Of a stretch of 64,000 bases of DNA, positions 23,976 to 33,073 are shown piece by piece. A model generated the notes under the pieces. That model saw only the letters and a list, made by a program, of their open reading frames with translations. It was not told the DNA's origin and searched no databases. The stretch is from an uncultured Ruminococcus sp. (lineage in GTDB: Bacteria > Bacillota > Clostridia > Oscillospirales > Ruminococcaceae): positions 1-64,000 of the forward strand of contig UQKC01000001.1 of NCBI GenBank assembly GCA_900541495.1. Direction: 5' to 3'. The position numbers and the translations under genes are program-made. The stretch's first letter is position 1; every line of letters starts with the position of its first letter.

Positions 23976-25160
23976 ATGGGGAGCTTTAAGGATTTTCTAG
24001 GAAATATTTTTAAATCCAAGTCCAAGAGGATCGGCGCCGCTGAGGTTGCGGGCGGCGATGACGCTGAGACGTTCACGGCGGCGGTTTCGGCGGCGGCTGT
24101 GATAAGCGTGATCGAAATGATTTCTTCTTTGTGCGCCGTGGCGGAGCTTAAGACTTATCGGAGCGGTAAAGAGTTCAAGGGGCTTGAATGGCACAACCTG
24201 AATATACGCCCAAATGTAAATCAATCAGCAACGGAGTTCTGGAAAGAGTTTTACAGTAATCTTTTGTGGCGTGGTGAGGCGCTCATCATACCCGTGAACG
24301 GGCAGAAAATTGTTGCTGAGGATTTCTGCGTGGATAAATACGCCTTGCGGGATAATATTTTTTCGGGCGTGAGCCGTGGAACGTTCGTGTTCAGCCGTGA
24401 GTTCAAGAGCTCTGAAGTATTTTACATAAAATATTCGGGTCGTCCTGCTCGGTATGTGCTTGAAGATATACTTTCTGTATATGCCAAGCTTTTCAGTGAA
24501 GCAAGCAGCAAATATGTTCGATCGAGCGGAAATAAGGGCGTAATGGAGATCGATGCAGCTCCGTCGGGCGATGTAGATTTTGAAGAAAAATATTCAGAAT
24601 CCGTGAACAAGCGAATGAAGGCATACAACCAGGCTAAGGATGCGACTCTTACGCTTTTCCAGGGAATGCGCTACACGCCGAACAGCACGACAAAAAGCAC
24701 GGCAAGCAATGAGATCACGGATATGAAAAATTTGTTCGATGATGCTTTGACAAGGACGGCGCAAATGTACAAATTCCCGCCTCAGCTGATTTTAGGGCAA
24801 GTTTCGGGAATAGATGATGCGCTTAACCTTGCGCTTACAGCCTGCATTGATCCTTTACTCGATGCTGTATCGGAGGAGCTTTCGGGAAAAGAGTTCACGG
24901 CTTGTGAATACCTTGACGGGAACTGCATCAAAGCCGACACAACGAATATAAAGCATATCGATATATTCACTATGGCGGCAAATGTGGAAAAGCTTATTTC
25001 ATCGGCATTCATGAATGTAGATGAGGTAAGAGAAAAAGCAGGCATTGAGGCGACGGGTGAAGATTGGGCGAAAATACATTTCTGCACCAAAAATCAAGAG
25101 CCTATCACAAATATGATGGCTGCCGGCAATGAAAGCTTGAAGGGGGGTGAAGATGGATGA
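23976..25160 (+). CDS. Phage portal protein, HK97 type
   Basis: A 394-residue protein of the ring at the head vertex through which DNA passes. It has family features such as NLLWRGEALIIP, an extended crown region and IPPQL-like FPPQLILGQ near residue 265. It overlaps the protease gene by 4 bases, and the order portal-protease-capsid is typical. Confidence 0.92.
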   Translation: MGSFKDFLGNIFKSKSKRIGAAEVAGGDDAETFTAAVSAAAVISVIEMISSLCAVAELKTYRSGKEFKGLEWHNLNIRPNVNQSATEFWKEFYSNLLWRGEALIIPVNGQKIVAEDFCVDKYALRDNIFSGVSRGTFVFSREFKSSEVFYIKYSGRPARYVLEDILSVYAKLFSEASSKYVRSSGNKGVMEIDAAPSGDVDFEEKYSESVNKRMKAYNQAKDATLTLFQGMRYTPNSTTKSTASNEITDMKNLFDDALTRTAQMYKFPPQLILGQVSGIDDALNLALTACIDPLLDAVSEELSGKEFTACEYLDGNCIKADTTNIKHIDIFTMAANVEKLISSAFMNVDEVREKAGIEATGEDWAKIHFCTKNQEPITNMMAAGNESLKGGEDG

Positions 25161-26005
25161 GCTTTTTTAAAATCGAGATGAAAGCAGATGTGCCTAAAAC
25201 GCTTGATATGTACATTTATTCGGACGTTCAGCCCGATTGGTACGATTGGCATACAGATGAGATCGTTGATAGCGAAACGAGTGCAGAGCATTTCCGAAAG
25301 GAGCTTGAAAAGGCGGGGAATATTGAGCAGATCAATATCTATATCAACAGCCTGGGCGGCTCTGTAATGGAGGGCTTTGGAATATACAATCAGCTCCGCA
25401 GGCACAAGGCACACAAGACGGTATACATCGACGGCTTTGCTTGTTCGATCGCATCGGTGATTGCGATGGCAGGCGATGAGATCATAATGCCGAGCAGTGC
25501 TATGATGATGATCCACGCCCCGCTTATGTGCGCTTGCGGCAATGCATCGCAGCTGAGGAAGATCGCAGATGAACTTGATAAAATATCCCTTTCGACTATG
25601 CAGGCTTATTTGCAGAAGGCGGGCGGCAAGCTTACGGCGGAACAGCTTGCAGATATGTATGTGGCAGAAAAATACTGGAGCGCTGCCGAATGTATTAAAA
25701 TGGGACTGGCTGATCGGATGGCTGATTCTGATATAGATATCAATGCGGCCATTGAAGCTCTTTCCGATGAAAGCGATGCAGGCGGCTCAGCTGAGAATGC
25801 CAAGCAGCAGCTCATTGAAAAAGCAAAAAAGGCGGCGACAGCCCACACAGCGGCAAGCCTTGCGGCAAAAGCTCCGGAACCGCCGTCCGTAAATCCGCCT
25901 AATGTGGAGCAGGTCGGAGCGGCCGAAACGGTCGGCGATGCTGATAGGGGAAAGGCTGATTTTCTTGCATCAGCCAACAAAATTTTAAGCAAATATTTTA
26001 TGTAA
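25157..26005 (+). CDS. ClpP-type head maturation protease
   Basis: A 282-residue prohead protease of the S14 (ClpP) family. INSLGGSVMEGFGIYNQL is followed by the nucleophile in ACSIASVIAMAG (about Ser99) and MMMIHAPL with the catalytic histidine (about 123). The C-terminal third is Ala/Lys-rich and likely a scaffold extension. Confidence 0.92.
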   Translation: MSFFKIEMKADVPKTLDMYIYSDVQPDWYDWHTDEIVDSETSAEHFRKELEKAGNIEQINIYINSLGGSVMEGFGIYNQLRRHKAHKTVYIDGFACSIASVIAMAGDEIIMPSSAMMMIHAPLMCACGNASQLRKIADELDKISLSTMQAYLQKAGGKLTAEQLADMYVAEKYWSAAECIKMGLADRMADSDIDINAAIEALSDESDAGGSAENAKQQLIEKAKKAATAHTAASLAAKAPEPPSVNPPNVEQVGAAETVGDADRGKADFLASANKILSKYFM

Positions 26006-26022
26006 AAAGGAGATGTAAAAAA

Positions 26023-27273
26023 ATGAGCGTATTAAATCTTGATAAGATCGAGCAGAAGAAGGCTGAATGCTCGGCGGCTATTATGGCCGCCATGAAAGCA
26101 CAGGACGACGGAGCGCTCGACAAGGCACTCAGCGGCTTTGCTGATTTTCTCGGCGAAACACTCGCAGCGGAAAGCGAGCAGAAAAACAATTCCGCTGTTG
26201 ACAGGGTGGTGCTTGCGACAAGAGGAATAAGGCAGCTCACACAGCAGGAGACGGAATTCTTCCAGCACTTTATAGATGCGGCAAAGGCATCGGACGTAAA
26301 GCAGGCAATAAGCAATCTTAAGGATGATATTCCCACGACCTTTATCGATGCCGTAATTGAGGATATTCGCAAGGCGCATCCGCTTCTCGATCGCATAAAT
26401 CTTCGCAACGGCTCAATGTTCACCCGCTATCTGTATAATAAGAGCGGCAAACCTGCCATCGTATGGGGAGATATCACGGCGGCTATTACGAACGAGCTTA
26501 GCGCCGACATCGGCTACTTGGATGTACAGCTTAAGAAGCTTTCCGCATTCATGTATGTGCCGCAGGATATGCTTGATTTAGGTCCGGCTTGGGTGGATCG
26601 CTTTGTGCGTGAACTCCTTGCGGAATACAATTCGCTCGGACTTGAAGGAGCGATCGTCGACGGTGACGGCGACAATAAATTCATCGGCATGACAAGAGAT
26701 GTGTCCGATGATGTATCTGTTGTCGGCGGCAAATATCCCCGTAAAACGGCGGTAAAGCTTGACAAGCTCAACGCCGTGAACATCGGCAAAATACTCAAAA
26801 CTGTTGCGACGGACATCAACGGAAACGCAAGAACGGTGCTCAATCCTATTTTTGTGATAAATCCGTTCGATTATTTCCTTAAGGTGATGCCTGCAACAAC
26901 AGTGCGGGCGGCAGATGGATCGTACAGGAATGATGTGCTTCCTTTCCCGATGGAGATCATACAGTCGGCGGCTATGCCCGAAAATCTCTGCATAATCGGG
27001 CTTCCTGAAAGATACCTTGCACTTATCGGCACGGGCAAGAACGGCAAGATCGAGTATTCGGACGAATACAAATTTCTCGAAGATAATCGCACCTATAAAA
27101 TAAAGCTCACAGGCAACGGAAAGCCGCTTGATGACAATGCTTTTGTGCTTTGCGATATTTCCGATCTCGAGCCTGAAATCCTCGAAGTACTCGTGAAGAA
27201 TACAGCCGACGATCCCGTGAATACAAAGGAGATCAAAGAAGCGGCTGACGCCACCAACGGCTCGGGGGAATAA
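26023..27273 (+). CDS. Major capsid protein, HK97 fold
   Basis: A 416-residue capsid subunit. Residues 1-100 are helical and acidic/Lys-rich, like the HK97 delta scaffold that the adjacent protease removes; the rest is the capsid fold (…AFMYVPQDMLDLGPAWVDRFVRELLAEY…). AAAAGGAG precedes the ATG. Confidence 0.92.
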   Translation: MSVLNLDKIEQKKAECSAAIMAAMKAQDDGALDKALSGFADFLGETLAAESEQKNNSAVDRVVLATRGIRQLTQQETEFFQHFIDAAKASDVKQAISNLKDDIPTTFIDAVIEDIRKAHPLLDRINLRNGSMFTRYLYNKSGKPAIVWGDITAAITNELSADIGYLDVQLKKLSAFMYVPQDMLDLGPAWVDRFVRELLAEYNSLGLEGAIVDGDGDNKFIGMTRDVSDDVSVVGGKYPRKTAVKLDKLNAVNIGKILKTVATDINGNARTVLNPIFVINPFDYFLKVMPATTVRAADGSYRNDVLPFPMEIIQSAAMPENLCIIGLPERYLALIGTGKNGKIEYSDEYKFLEDNRTYKIKLTGNGKPLDDNAFVLCDISDLEPEILEVLVKNTADDPVNTKEIKEAADATNGSGE

Positions 27274-27320
27274 AAGCCGCTGCTGACAGTGAGACATACA
27301 CACGCACGGAGCTTGAAGCT

Positions 27321-27434
27321 ATGACAAAGGCGCAGCTTTTAGAGCTTTGCACGCTCCGAGGCGTGGAGGGTGTGAGCAGCGGCAATGTAAAAGCGGATAT
27401 TATCGCCGCAATACTTACAGCGCAGGAGGAATAA
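27321..27434 (+). CDS. Small HeH/SAP-like head protein
   Basis: A 37-residue frame starting at ATG 27321, with GGAG nine bases before. MTKAQLLELC…VKADIIAAIL looks like a HeH/SAP helix-extended-helix motif, often encoded between capsid and connector genes. The frame is open a little further upstream, so it may be longer. Confidence 0.55.
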   Translation: MTKAQLLELCTLRGVEGVSSGNVKADIIAAILTAQEE

Positions 27435-27435
27435 A

Positions 27436-27768
27436 ATGCTGAATATCGGAGATATCAAAAATCATCTCAACATTACATGGGAGGACTCCGACACCGACAC
27501 TAAAGTACAGAATGCCGCCAAACGTGCGGCACTTACAGTCGGCGGACTTATCGGCACACCGAAAGCGAAATTTTACGGCGATGATGCAGATGCCGAAAGT
27601 GAAGTCAGCGGTGAAGCCGAACAGCTTTTCCTTGATGCGGTACGGTATATATACAACGATGCTTTTGAAGATTTCCGAAAAAATTTTTCCGAAAGCATTA
27701 CAGCGCTGAGGGCGGCGAACTCTGTTGCGGGAGGAATTAATGATGCTGAAGGATCAGATATCATTTAA
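27436..27768 (+). CDS. Head-tail connector protein (gp6-like)
   Basis: A 110-residue mainly helical protein; MLNIGDIKNHLNITWEDSDTD and a later FLDAVRYIYNDAFEDF stretch fit phage gp6-like connectors that dock on the portal. GGAGG precedes the ATG. Confidence 0.82.
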   Translation: MLNIGDIKNHLNITWEDSDTDTKVQNAAKRAALTVGGLIGTPKAKFYGDDADAESEVSGEAEQLFLDAVRYIYNDAFEDFRKNFSESITALRAANSVAGGINDAEGSDII

Positions 27769-28108
27769 TGATGGTATTGCCGAAATATACACGGTGCAGA
27801 ATGCCGCCGAGCCGGGAGATCGCCCTGCTGACAAGCTCATGAACAAGCGGTCTGTGCGATTTGCTTATCGCACTGTCGGCACAGTTCGCTTTTACATGGC
27901 AAAGCAGGCAGATGTTGAAATTGATCTCACAATAAGCATACCGAGGGGCGTTCACGTTTCGCCACAAGACGTTGTGATTATTCCGACTGAGCAGGTCGGC
28001 GCAAATCAGCAGTACGATATAAAGCAGGTGCAGCCGAACACGAAAACGAAGCCGCATTCTGTATTGCTTACACTTCAAAGGAGGGCTGAAAGCTATGACA
28101 TCGCGTGA
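27740..28108 (+). CDS. Head closure / head-tail adaptor protein
   Basis: A 122-residue beta-rich protein, next in order after the connector, overlapping it by 29 bases. GGAGGA precedes ATG 27740. Sequence alone gives a weak family hint; assignment is mainly by position. Confidence 0.6.
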   Translation: MMLKDQISFNDGIAEIYTVQNAAEPGDRPADKLMNKRSVRFAYRTVGTVRFYMAKQADVEIDLTISIPRGVHVSPQDVVIIPTEQVGANQQYDIKQVQPNTKTKPHSVLLTLQRRAESYDIA

Positions 28109-28421
28109 ATTCCGCAACATATTATGCAGTGCGAGCAGTGTGCCCGTATTTCACGGAACGGCGCATAAATCCTCTGAATACATTGTATGGCAGGAGATCA
28201 AAAGCGGCATAGGGCTTTCGGGCGATGGCTCGGAGATCGAGGGCGGCACACGGATAGCAGTGAGCTTTTTTACAAAGTCCGAATATTCGGAAATTCCCAA
28301 ACTCATTAAAGAAGCTTTGGAATGCAGCGATGAAATATGCGTCGACGGACCTGTGATAGATTATGAGGAAAGCACGGGGTACACACACTATTCTTTTGAT
28401 GTGGAGGTGTACGGTGGCTAA
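28095..28421 (+). CDS. Phage head-tail/tail completion protein
   Basis: A 108-residue protein with alternating alpha/beta pattern. It lies between head closure and the HK97 gp10-like gene, overlapping both. Assignment is by position; no motif seen. Confidence 0.6.
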   Translation: MTSREFRNILCSASSVPVFHGTAHKSSEYIVWQEIKSGIGLSGDGSEIEGGTRIAVSFFTKSEYSEIPKLIKEALECSDEICVDGPVIDYEESTGYTHYSFDVEVYGG

Positions 28422-28842
28422 GTGCAGCATGAGTGGATTTGACGAGTTGGCGGCTGATCTGAAAAAGCTTGAACAGCTTGATAATGATGAACTCATCGGC
28501 GAAATGCTCGATGCAGGGGCTGAAATTGTTGTGCGTGAATGGAGGAAAGGGATTCAGAAAGTCGTAAAAGGCAAGCGCTCAACAGGGGCGCTGCTGGATA
28601 GTGTGACTTCATCTGAGGAAGTTTTTCACGACAGCGACGGCGTTCCAGCGATGGAAATATACCCCGATGGGCGAGATGATAAAGGCGTCCGCAACATCGA
28701 AAAGGCTTTTATTCTGCATTACGGAAAAAGCGGACAAACGCCTACTTTTTTTGTTGATGATGTTGAGGCGGCTGCTGAAGATGAGGCGGTCGAGGCAATG
28801 TCGGAAGTATTCAATGATTTTTTAAAGAAAGAAGGGCTTTGA
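28414..28842 (+). CDS. HK97 gp10-like tail component
   Basis: A 142-residue protein starting at GTG 28414 after GGAGG. FDELAADLKKLEQLDN at the start and IEKAFILHYGKSGQTPTFFV near the end fit the HK97 gp10 family of head-tail joining/tail-terminator proteins. Confidence 0.75.
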   Translation: MAKCSMSGFDELAADLKKLEQLDNDELIGEMLDAGAEIVVREWRKGIQKVVKGKRSTGALLDSVTSSEEVFHDSDGVPAMEIYPDGRDDKGVRNIEKAFILHYGKSGQTPTFFVDDVEAAAEDEAVEAMSEVFNDFLKKEGL

Positions 28843-28844
28843 CT

Positions 28845-29447
28845 ATGGCACAGATAGGATTAAAATTCCCAATCATAGCACCCGTTGCGGCATACACGCC
28901 GGGCGCTTATCCTACGATCGAAAAGGGGAAAGCTTTTGTACTCGGCAAGCTTATCGCCGCCGATAGAGAAGTAAAATTCTCCAAGAATCCTCTTTACGGA
29001 GACGATGAAGTTGCAGAGAATTTGGCAATTTTTGAAGAGGGAACGCTTAAGCTCAACGTCGACGACATGACGCTTGAAGCGCAGTCGAAAATGTTTGGGC
29101 ATACATACACGGAGGCTGATTCAGAGAGCGGCAATCCCGAAGAACTTACTAAGGGTGGCAATGATATTTCCCCTTATATGGCTGTTGGCTACTATAAGAC
29201 GCTTTTCAAAAATAATAAGCGGCTGTATGAGGCAACGATCATTTATAAGGCGAAATTCGACCCGCCTAAGGAATCCGCCAAGACTAAGGAAAAATCCATC
29301 TCATGGGGTACATACGAAAGTGAGGGAACGTTTGAGCCGCTTAGTGGCTTCGATAAAGAACCGTATGAAAAGGTTGCTCGCTTCTCCACCGAGGCGGAGG
29401 CTAAGGCTTGGCTGAATAAATTCTTCAACATGGAAAGTGAGGGCTAA
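28845..29447 (+). CDS. Major tail protein
   Basis: A 200-residue tail-tube subunit of the phi13/Phage_TTP type: FVLGKLIAADREVKFSKNPLYGDDEVAE and a C-terminal WLNKFFN region. It precedes the frameshifted tail chaperone gene as expected. Confidence 0.85.
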   Translation: MAQIGLKFPIIAPVAAYTPGAYPTIEKGKAFVLGKLIAADREVKFSKNPLYGDDEVAENLAIFEEGTLKLNVDDMTLEAQSKMFGHTYTEADSESGNPEELTKGGNDISPYMAVGYYKTLFKNNKRLYEATIIYKAKFDPPKESAKTKEKSISWGTYESEGTFEPLSGFDKEPYEKVARFSTEAEAKAWLNKFFNMESEG

Positions 29448-29450
29448 GCT

Positions 29451-29894
29451 GTGAGCAGGATGAACACGATTGAGGTTGGCGGACACAAGATCGAACTCTT
29501 TTTCTCGACTTGGGCGATGCTCAAAATTTCGGATATTGCAGGTGGAGATCTTTCTAAGCTTGGCGAATATTTTGATGGCAAAGTCGGTACAGCCGAACTT
29601 ATGAAGCGCATGAGCATTGTGCTTGCTGTGCTTGCGAATGCAGCGATCATTAAGCACAATGCAGATATTTCGCTTGGGCTTGAAGATGGCGAAAAAAAGC
29701 AGCTTTACCCCGAGGAGTATTTCATTCTTGTGGCGAATGCCGCCGACATCACAGGCTATCAGAATGAGATTTTCTCAACGCTTAATATGGGAATGAGCTA
29801 CACTATTCCCGACGGGATCGAAGTAAAAGAAAAGGATATTGATCTCGAGGAATTGGAACGTGAAAAAAACCAGGAAGGGCGTGCGGCGACATAA
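29451..29894 (+). CDS. Tail assembly chaperone (gpG analogue)
   Basis: A 147-residue protein starting at GTG. In lambda-like phages gpG and its frameshift product gpGT coat the tape measure during tail assembly. A slippery A-AAA-AAC lies at 29864-29870, 24 bases before the stop. Confidence 0.8.
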   Translation: MSRMNTIEVGGHKIELFFSTWAMLKISDIAGGDLSKLGEYFDGKVGTAELMKRMSIVLAVLANAAIIKHNADISLGLEDGEKKQLYPEEYFILVANAADITGYQNEIFSTLNMGMSYTIPDGIEVKEKDIDLEELEREKNQEGRAAT

Positions 29895-30010
29895 GCGTCG
29901 CACGCCTTTTTATGAGGGGATATAAACTGGGCTTAGACTATGCAAGGATCAATCTTACCACACCGGGAGAAATTATGCAGATGTATTTTTTGCGGCTTGT
30001 GGAGGAATAA
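29451..30010 (+). CDS. Tail assembly chaperone frameshift product (gpGT analogue)
   Basis: Slipping one base back at A-AAA-AAC (29864-29870) joins 140 codons of the zero frame to an open -1 frame that continues from 29870 to a TAA at 30008-30010, giving 186 residues. The extension has the hydrophobic/basic sequence FMRGYKLGLDYARINLTTPG, like other gpT parts. The slip site, a 7-base spacer and a GC-rich hairpin match known -1 sites. Confidence 0.8.
29864..29906 (+). promoter_or_regulatory. Programmed -1 ribosomal frameshift signal
   Basis: Heptamer AAAAAAC in the correct phase (29864-29870), 7-base spacer, then GGCGTGCG (29878-29885) pairing perfectly with CGCACGCC (29899-29906). The zero-frame stop is in the loop. 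Confidence 0.85.
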
Positions 30011-30020
30011 AATCAATTTT

Positions 30021-30034
30021 TGCAGTTGAATGCA
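30021..30034 (+). promoter_or_regulatory. Hairpin motif before the tape measure ribosome-binding site
   Basis: TGCAGTTGAATGCA, identical to the copy at 23945-23958, with AGGGGG 11 bases further on. Confidence 0.5.
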
Positions 30035-30049
30035 AATTTTATATAGGGG

Positions 30050-33000
30050 GTGAAGCGATTGGCAAAGCGAGAGATCGGTACAAAAATAAAGCTCGACGGT
30101 GAAGCGGAATTCAAAATCGCCATCAATAATATTAATCAGAGCGTAAAAGTAATGGCTTCAGAGATGGCCGCCGTGACTTCTTCCTTTGATAAAAATAGCG
30201 CATCAGTAGCCGATCTTGAAGCCAAAGGGCGCATATATGAGAAGCAGGTAGAAGCTCAGAACGCCAAGCTTGCGGAGTATAATAAAATGCTCGAGGAATG
30301 CAAATCAGCACAGGATAAAGCATCGGCGGCGGTGGCTGAAGCTAAAGAAAAGTTCGGAGCTGAAAGTGCAGAGGTGAAAAAAGCCGAGCAAAATCTTGCG
30401 GCGGTAAATTCAAAGCTTAGTGAATATCAAATCGGGGCGAACAATACTCAAAAATCGCTTAATCAGCTGGAGGCTGCACAGAAAGCCAATAATGAAGCCA
30501 TAGCAAAGCTTGAAGCCGATGAAGCAGCAAACGATATGAAAGAGCTTGGCGAAAGCGCCAAAAAAGCCGGTGACGATGCAGCAAGTACCGAAGGACAATG
30601 GGGTCGATTTCAGAAAGCTGTTTCGGGAGCTTCAAAGATTGCTGCAACGGCTTTAAAGGCAGTCGGTGTAGCGGTTGGTGCGGCGGCTGCAGGCATAAGC
30701 GCACTTGTGAAAAATAGCACAGAGGCTTACGCAAACTATGAGCAGCTTGTTGGTGGTGCAGAGCTTATGTGGGATAGTGCATACGGCTACATAGAGGAAC
30801 GAGCAAAAAATGCATATAAAAATGTGCAGATGTCGTCGGCCGACTACTTAGAGCAGGTGAACGGGCTTGCAACCGGACTTATCAATGCTATGGGAGCGAC
30901 TACACCGGAAGCACAGCGGCAAGCGGCGGAATTGGCTGATAGGATCGTTTCAGCAGAAGCCGATCTTGTGGCGGCAACCGGCGAAACGCAGGAAAATATT
31001 CAGAATGCATTTAACGGCATTATGAAAAGCAATTTCACAATGCTTGATAATTTGCATCTTGGTATAGCTCCTACCAAAGAAGGTATGCAGGAGATCATTG
31101 ATAAAACTAATGAGTGGAACGCTGCCAACGGTAAGGCAACTCAATATCAAATGGGTAATCTTGCGGATATGCAGAGTGCGCTTGTAGATTATGTTGAGAT
31201 GAACAAAATGGCGGGCTATGCGGCAATGGAGGGAGCTGACACTATAAGCGGCTCGCTTGCATCCGCAAAAGCGGCGTGGGATAATCTCGTTGTTGGACTG
31301 GCTGATAAAGAAGCCGATCTCGATGGGCTTATCACAAATTTTGTTGGCGCTGCAACAATTGCGGGCAATCAGCTTATGCCCGTTGCGGAAAAGGCGCTTG
31401 ACGGCATTACACAGCTTATCGAGGGAATCCTTCCTGTTGTTGCAACTGCCTTGCCGAATATTATTTCAGAAATTCTTCCTAATCTTATGAATTCGGCTAT
31501 CAGCTTTGTATCAGCACTTGGTGCAGGAATATCCGAAAATCTCGAGCCGCTTATGAATTCGGCATTTGAAGTGATAAATTCCCTTGTGAATTTCATTATT
31601 GAAAATGCGCCTGCTTTACTCGAAGCCTCAATTGAAATAATGGCGACGATCATATCGGGCATTGCCGGACAGCTTCCAACGCTTATTCCTGCAGCCGTGC
31701 AGCTTATTCTTGATCTTACAGAATCAATCATTGAAAATGTAGATCAGTTGGTAGATGCGACAATTGCTATCGCAACAGGGCTTGCAGAGGGACTTATTGC
31801 AGCTCTGCCTATACTGTTGGAGCGTGCGCCCGAAATCATCGGAAAGCTTGTTGCTGCACTTATGGAGGCAACGCCGCAAATTCTGACGGCGGCGGTAGAA
31901 GTTGTGGCAAGCTTACAAGTTGCGATAGCGAATGCTTTGCCGCAAATAATCGATACGATCGGAGCTTGTCTCGGCGAAATCTATCTGCAAATCAAAGAAG
32001 GCGGAACGAAATGGGTTGATAGCTTCGAGGACTTAGGCGGTAAAATTTACGACTGGGTGCAGGGGCTTAAAACTAAGCTTAAAGAGGCTTTCGACAAGAT
32101 AATCGAGGATTTTGCCGAGCTGATCACGCCGGCACTCGACATTGGCCGAAACATCATCGAAGGCATTGCGAACGGCATCAAGGAGCAGGTAGGCAAAGTA
32201 AAGGATAAGATCAAGGGAGCTTGCTCCGAGCTTTTAGATAATGTAAAAAGCTTTTTCGGCATACATTCTCCATCGACTGTGTTCAAGGAGCAGGTCGGCG
32301 AAAATTTAGCGCTTGGACTTAGCGAGGGCTTCACCGAGAAGATGGGAAAGCTTTCGGGCGATATGTCCGACGCCGTTCCCAATGATTATAAAATCGGCGT
32401 GACGGTGACGGACGCTAAGAGCGCTAAAAAGGCTATTGATGTGATTGTGAGGGATTACCAAAACGGACTTCTCAACAGGGCACAATATGATAAGCTCTAC
32501 AATCAGACGCTTGAAAAGTGCGTAAAAAAGCGCACAGAAGTGGAGGAGTACGCAAATCAGAAGCTTGTAGCGGCGGATAAAAAGGCGGCTCAAAATCGGC
32601 AAAAAGAAGTATTGAGCATCGCAAAGGAGCAGGTAAACGATATCGTAAAGGCTTATGAAGATGGCGAAATATCGCTTTCTGAAATGAATGAGCTGTACAA
32701 TCAGGTATATCAGGCTTGCGCCGATGAGCGTGTAGAGATCGAAGAATACGCAGGCGATAAAATCACGGCGGCACGAAAAAAGGTAGCCGAGGAAAATCTT
32801 AAAGAGCTTAAATCCAGCATAAAATCCGAGATCACCGAGTATCAGAAGCAAATTGAAGATATTCAAAAAAGCATTGTTATTTCTTTCATACCTGTTACAA
32901 TAGCAGATATGAAAAAACTTCAGCAAAGCTATCGGGAGATATTTCCGATATGTATTCTTTCGAGAAAGATGATAAGGGCAAACTCACAGCCAAGCTCGAT

Positions 33001-33073
33001 AAAGCGAGCCAAAAGCAGCAGCAGCTTAATCAGTATTATACGAATTTGCAGAAGCTTATCAATAATGGCATGA
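30050..33073 (+). CDS. Tape measure protein, main part (frame broken near 32912-32917)
   Basis: A tail-length-determining protein. It has a long N-terminal coiled coil (about residues 40-180), an Ala/Gly-rich hydrophobic segment (about 200-225), a repeated hydrophobic helical region (about 450-650), and a C-terminal coiled coil (about 800-940). The motif LLDNVKSFFGIHSPSTVFKE around residue 745 is typical of Clostridia tape measures. Sense sequence ends near an A6 run at 32912-32917; after it this frame becomes nonsense while the -1 frame carries the real continuation. GTG 30050 lies too close to its ribosome-binding site, so TTG 30059 may be the true start. Confidence 0.88.
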   Translation: MKRLAKREIGTKIKLDGEAEFKIAINNINQSVKVMASEMAAVTSSFDKNSASVADLEAKGRIYEKQVEAQNAKLAEYNKMLEECKSAQDKASAAVAEAKEKFGAESAEVKKAEQNLAAVNSKLSEYQIGANNTQKSLNQLEAAQKANNEAIAKLEADEAANDMKELGESAKKAGDDAASTEGQWGRFQKAVSGASKIAATALKAVGVAVGAAAAGISALVKNSTEAYANYEQLVGGAELMWDSAYGYIEERAKNAYKNVQMSSADYLEQVNGLATGLINAMGATTPEAQRQAAELADRIVSAEADLVAATGETQENIQNAFNGIMKSNFTMLDNLHLGIAPTKEGMQEIIDKTNEWNAANGKATQYQMGNLADMQSALVDYVEMNKMAGYAAMEGADTISGSLASAKAAWDNLVVGLADKEADLDGLITNFVGAATIAGNQLMPVAEKALDGITQLIEGILPVVATALPNIISEILPNLMNSAISFVSALGAGISENLEPLMNSAFEVINSLVNFIIENAPALLEASIEIMATIISGIAGQLPTLIPAAVQLILDLTESIIENVDQLVDATIAIATGLAEGLIAALPILLERAPEIIGKLVAALMEATPQILTAAVEVVASLQVAIANALPQIIDTIGACLGEIYLQIKEGGTKWVDSFEDLGGKIYDWVQGLKTKLKEAFDKIIEDFAELITPALDIGRNIIEGIANGIKEQVGKVKDKIKGACSELLDNVKSFFGIHSPSTVFKEQVGENLALGLSEGFTEKMGKLSGDMSDAVPNDYKIGVTVTDAKSAKKAIDVIVRDYQNGLLNRAQYDKLYNQTLEKCVKKRTEVEEYANQKLVAADKKAAQNRQKEVLSIAKEQVNDIVKAYEDGEISLSEMNELYNQVYQACADERVEIEEYAGDKITAARKKVAEENLKELKSSIKSEITEYQKQIEDIQKSIVISFIPVTIADMKKLQQSYREIFPICILSRKMIRANSQPSSIKRAKSSSSLISIIRICRSLSIMA

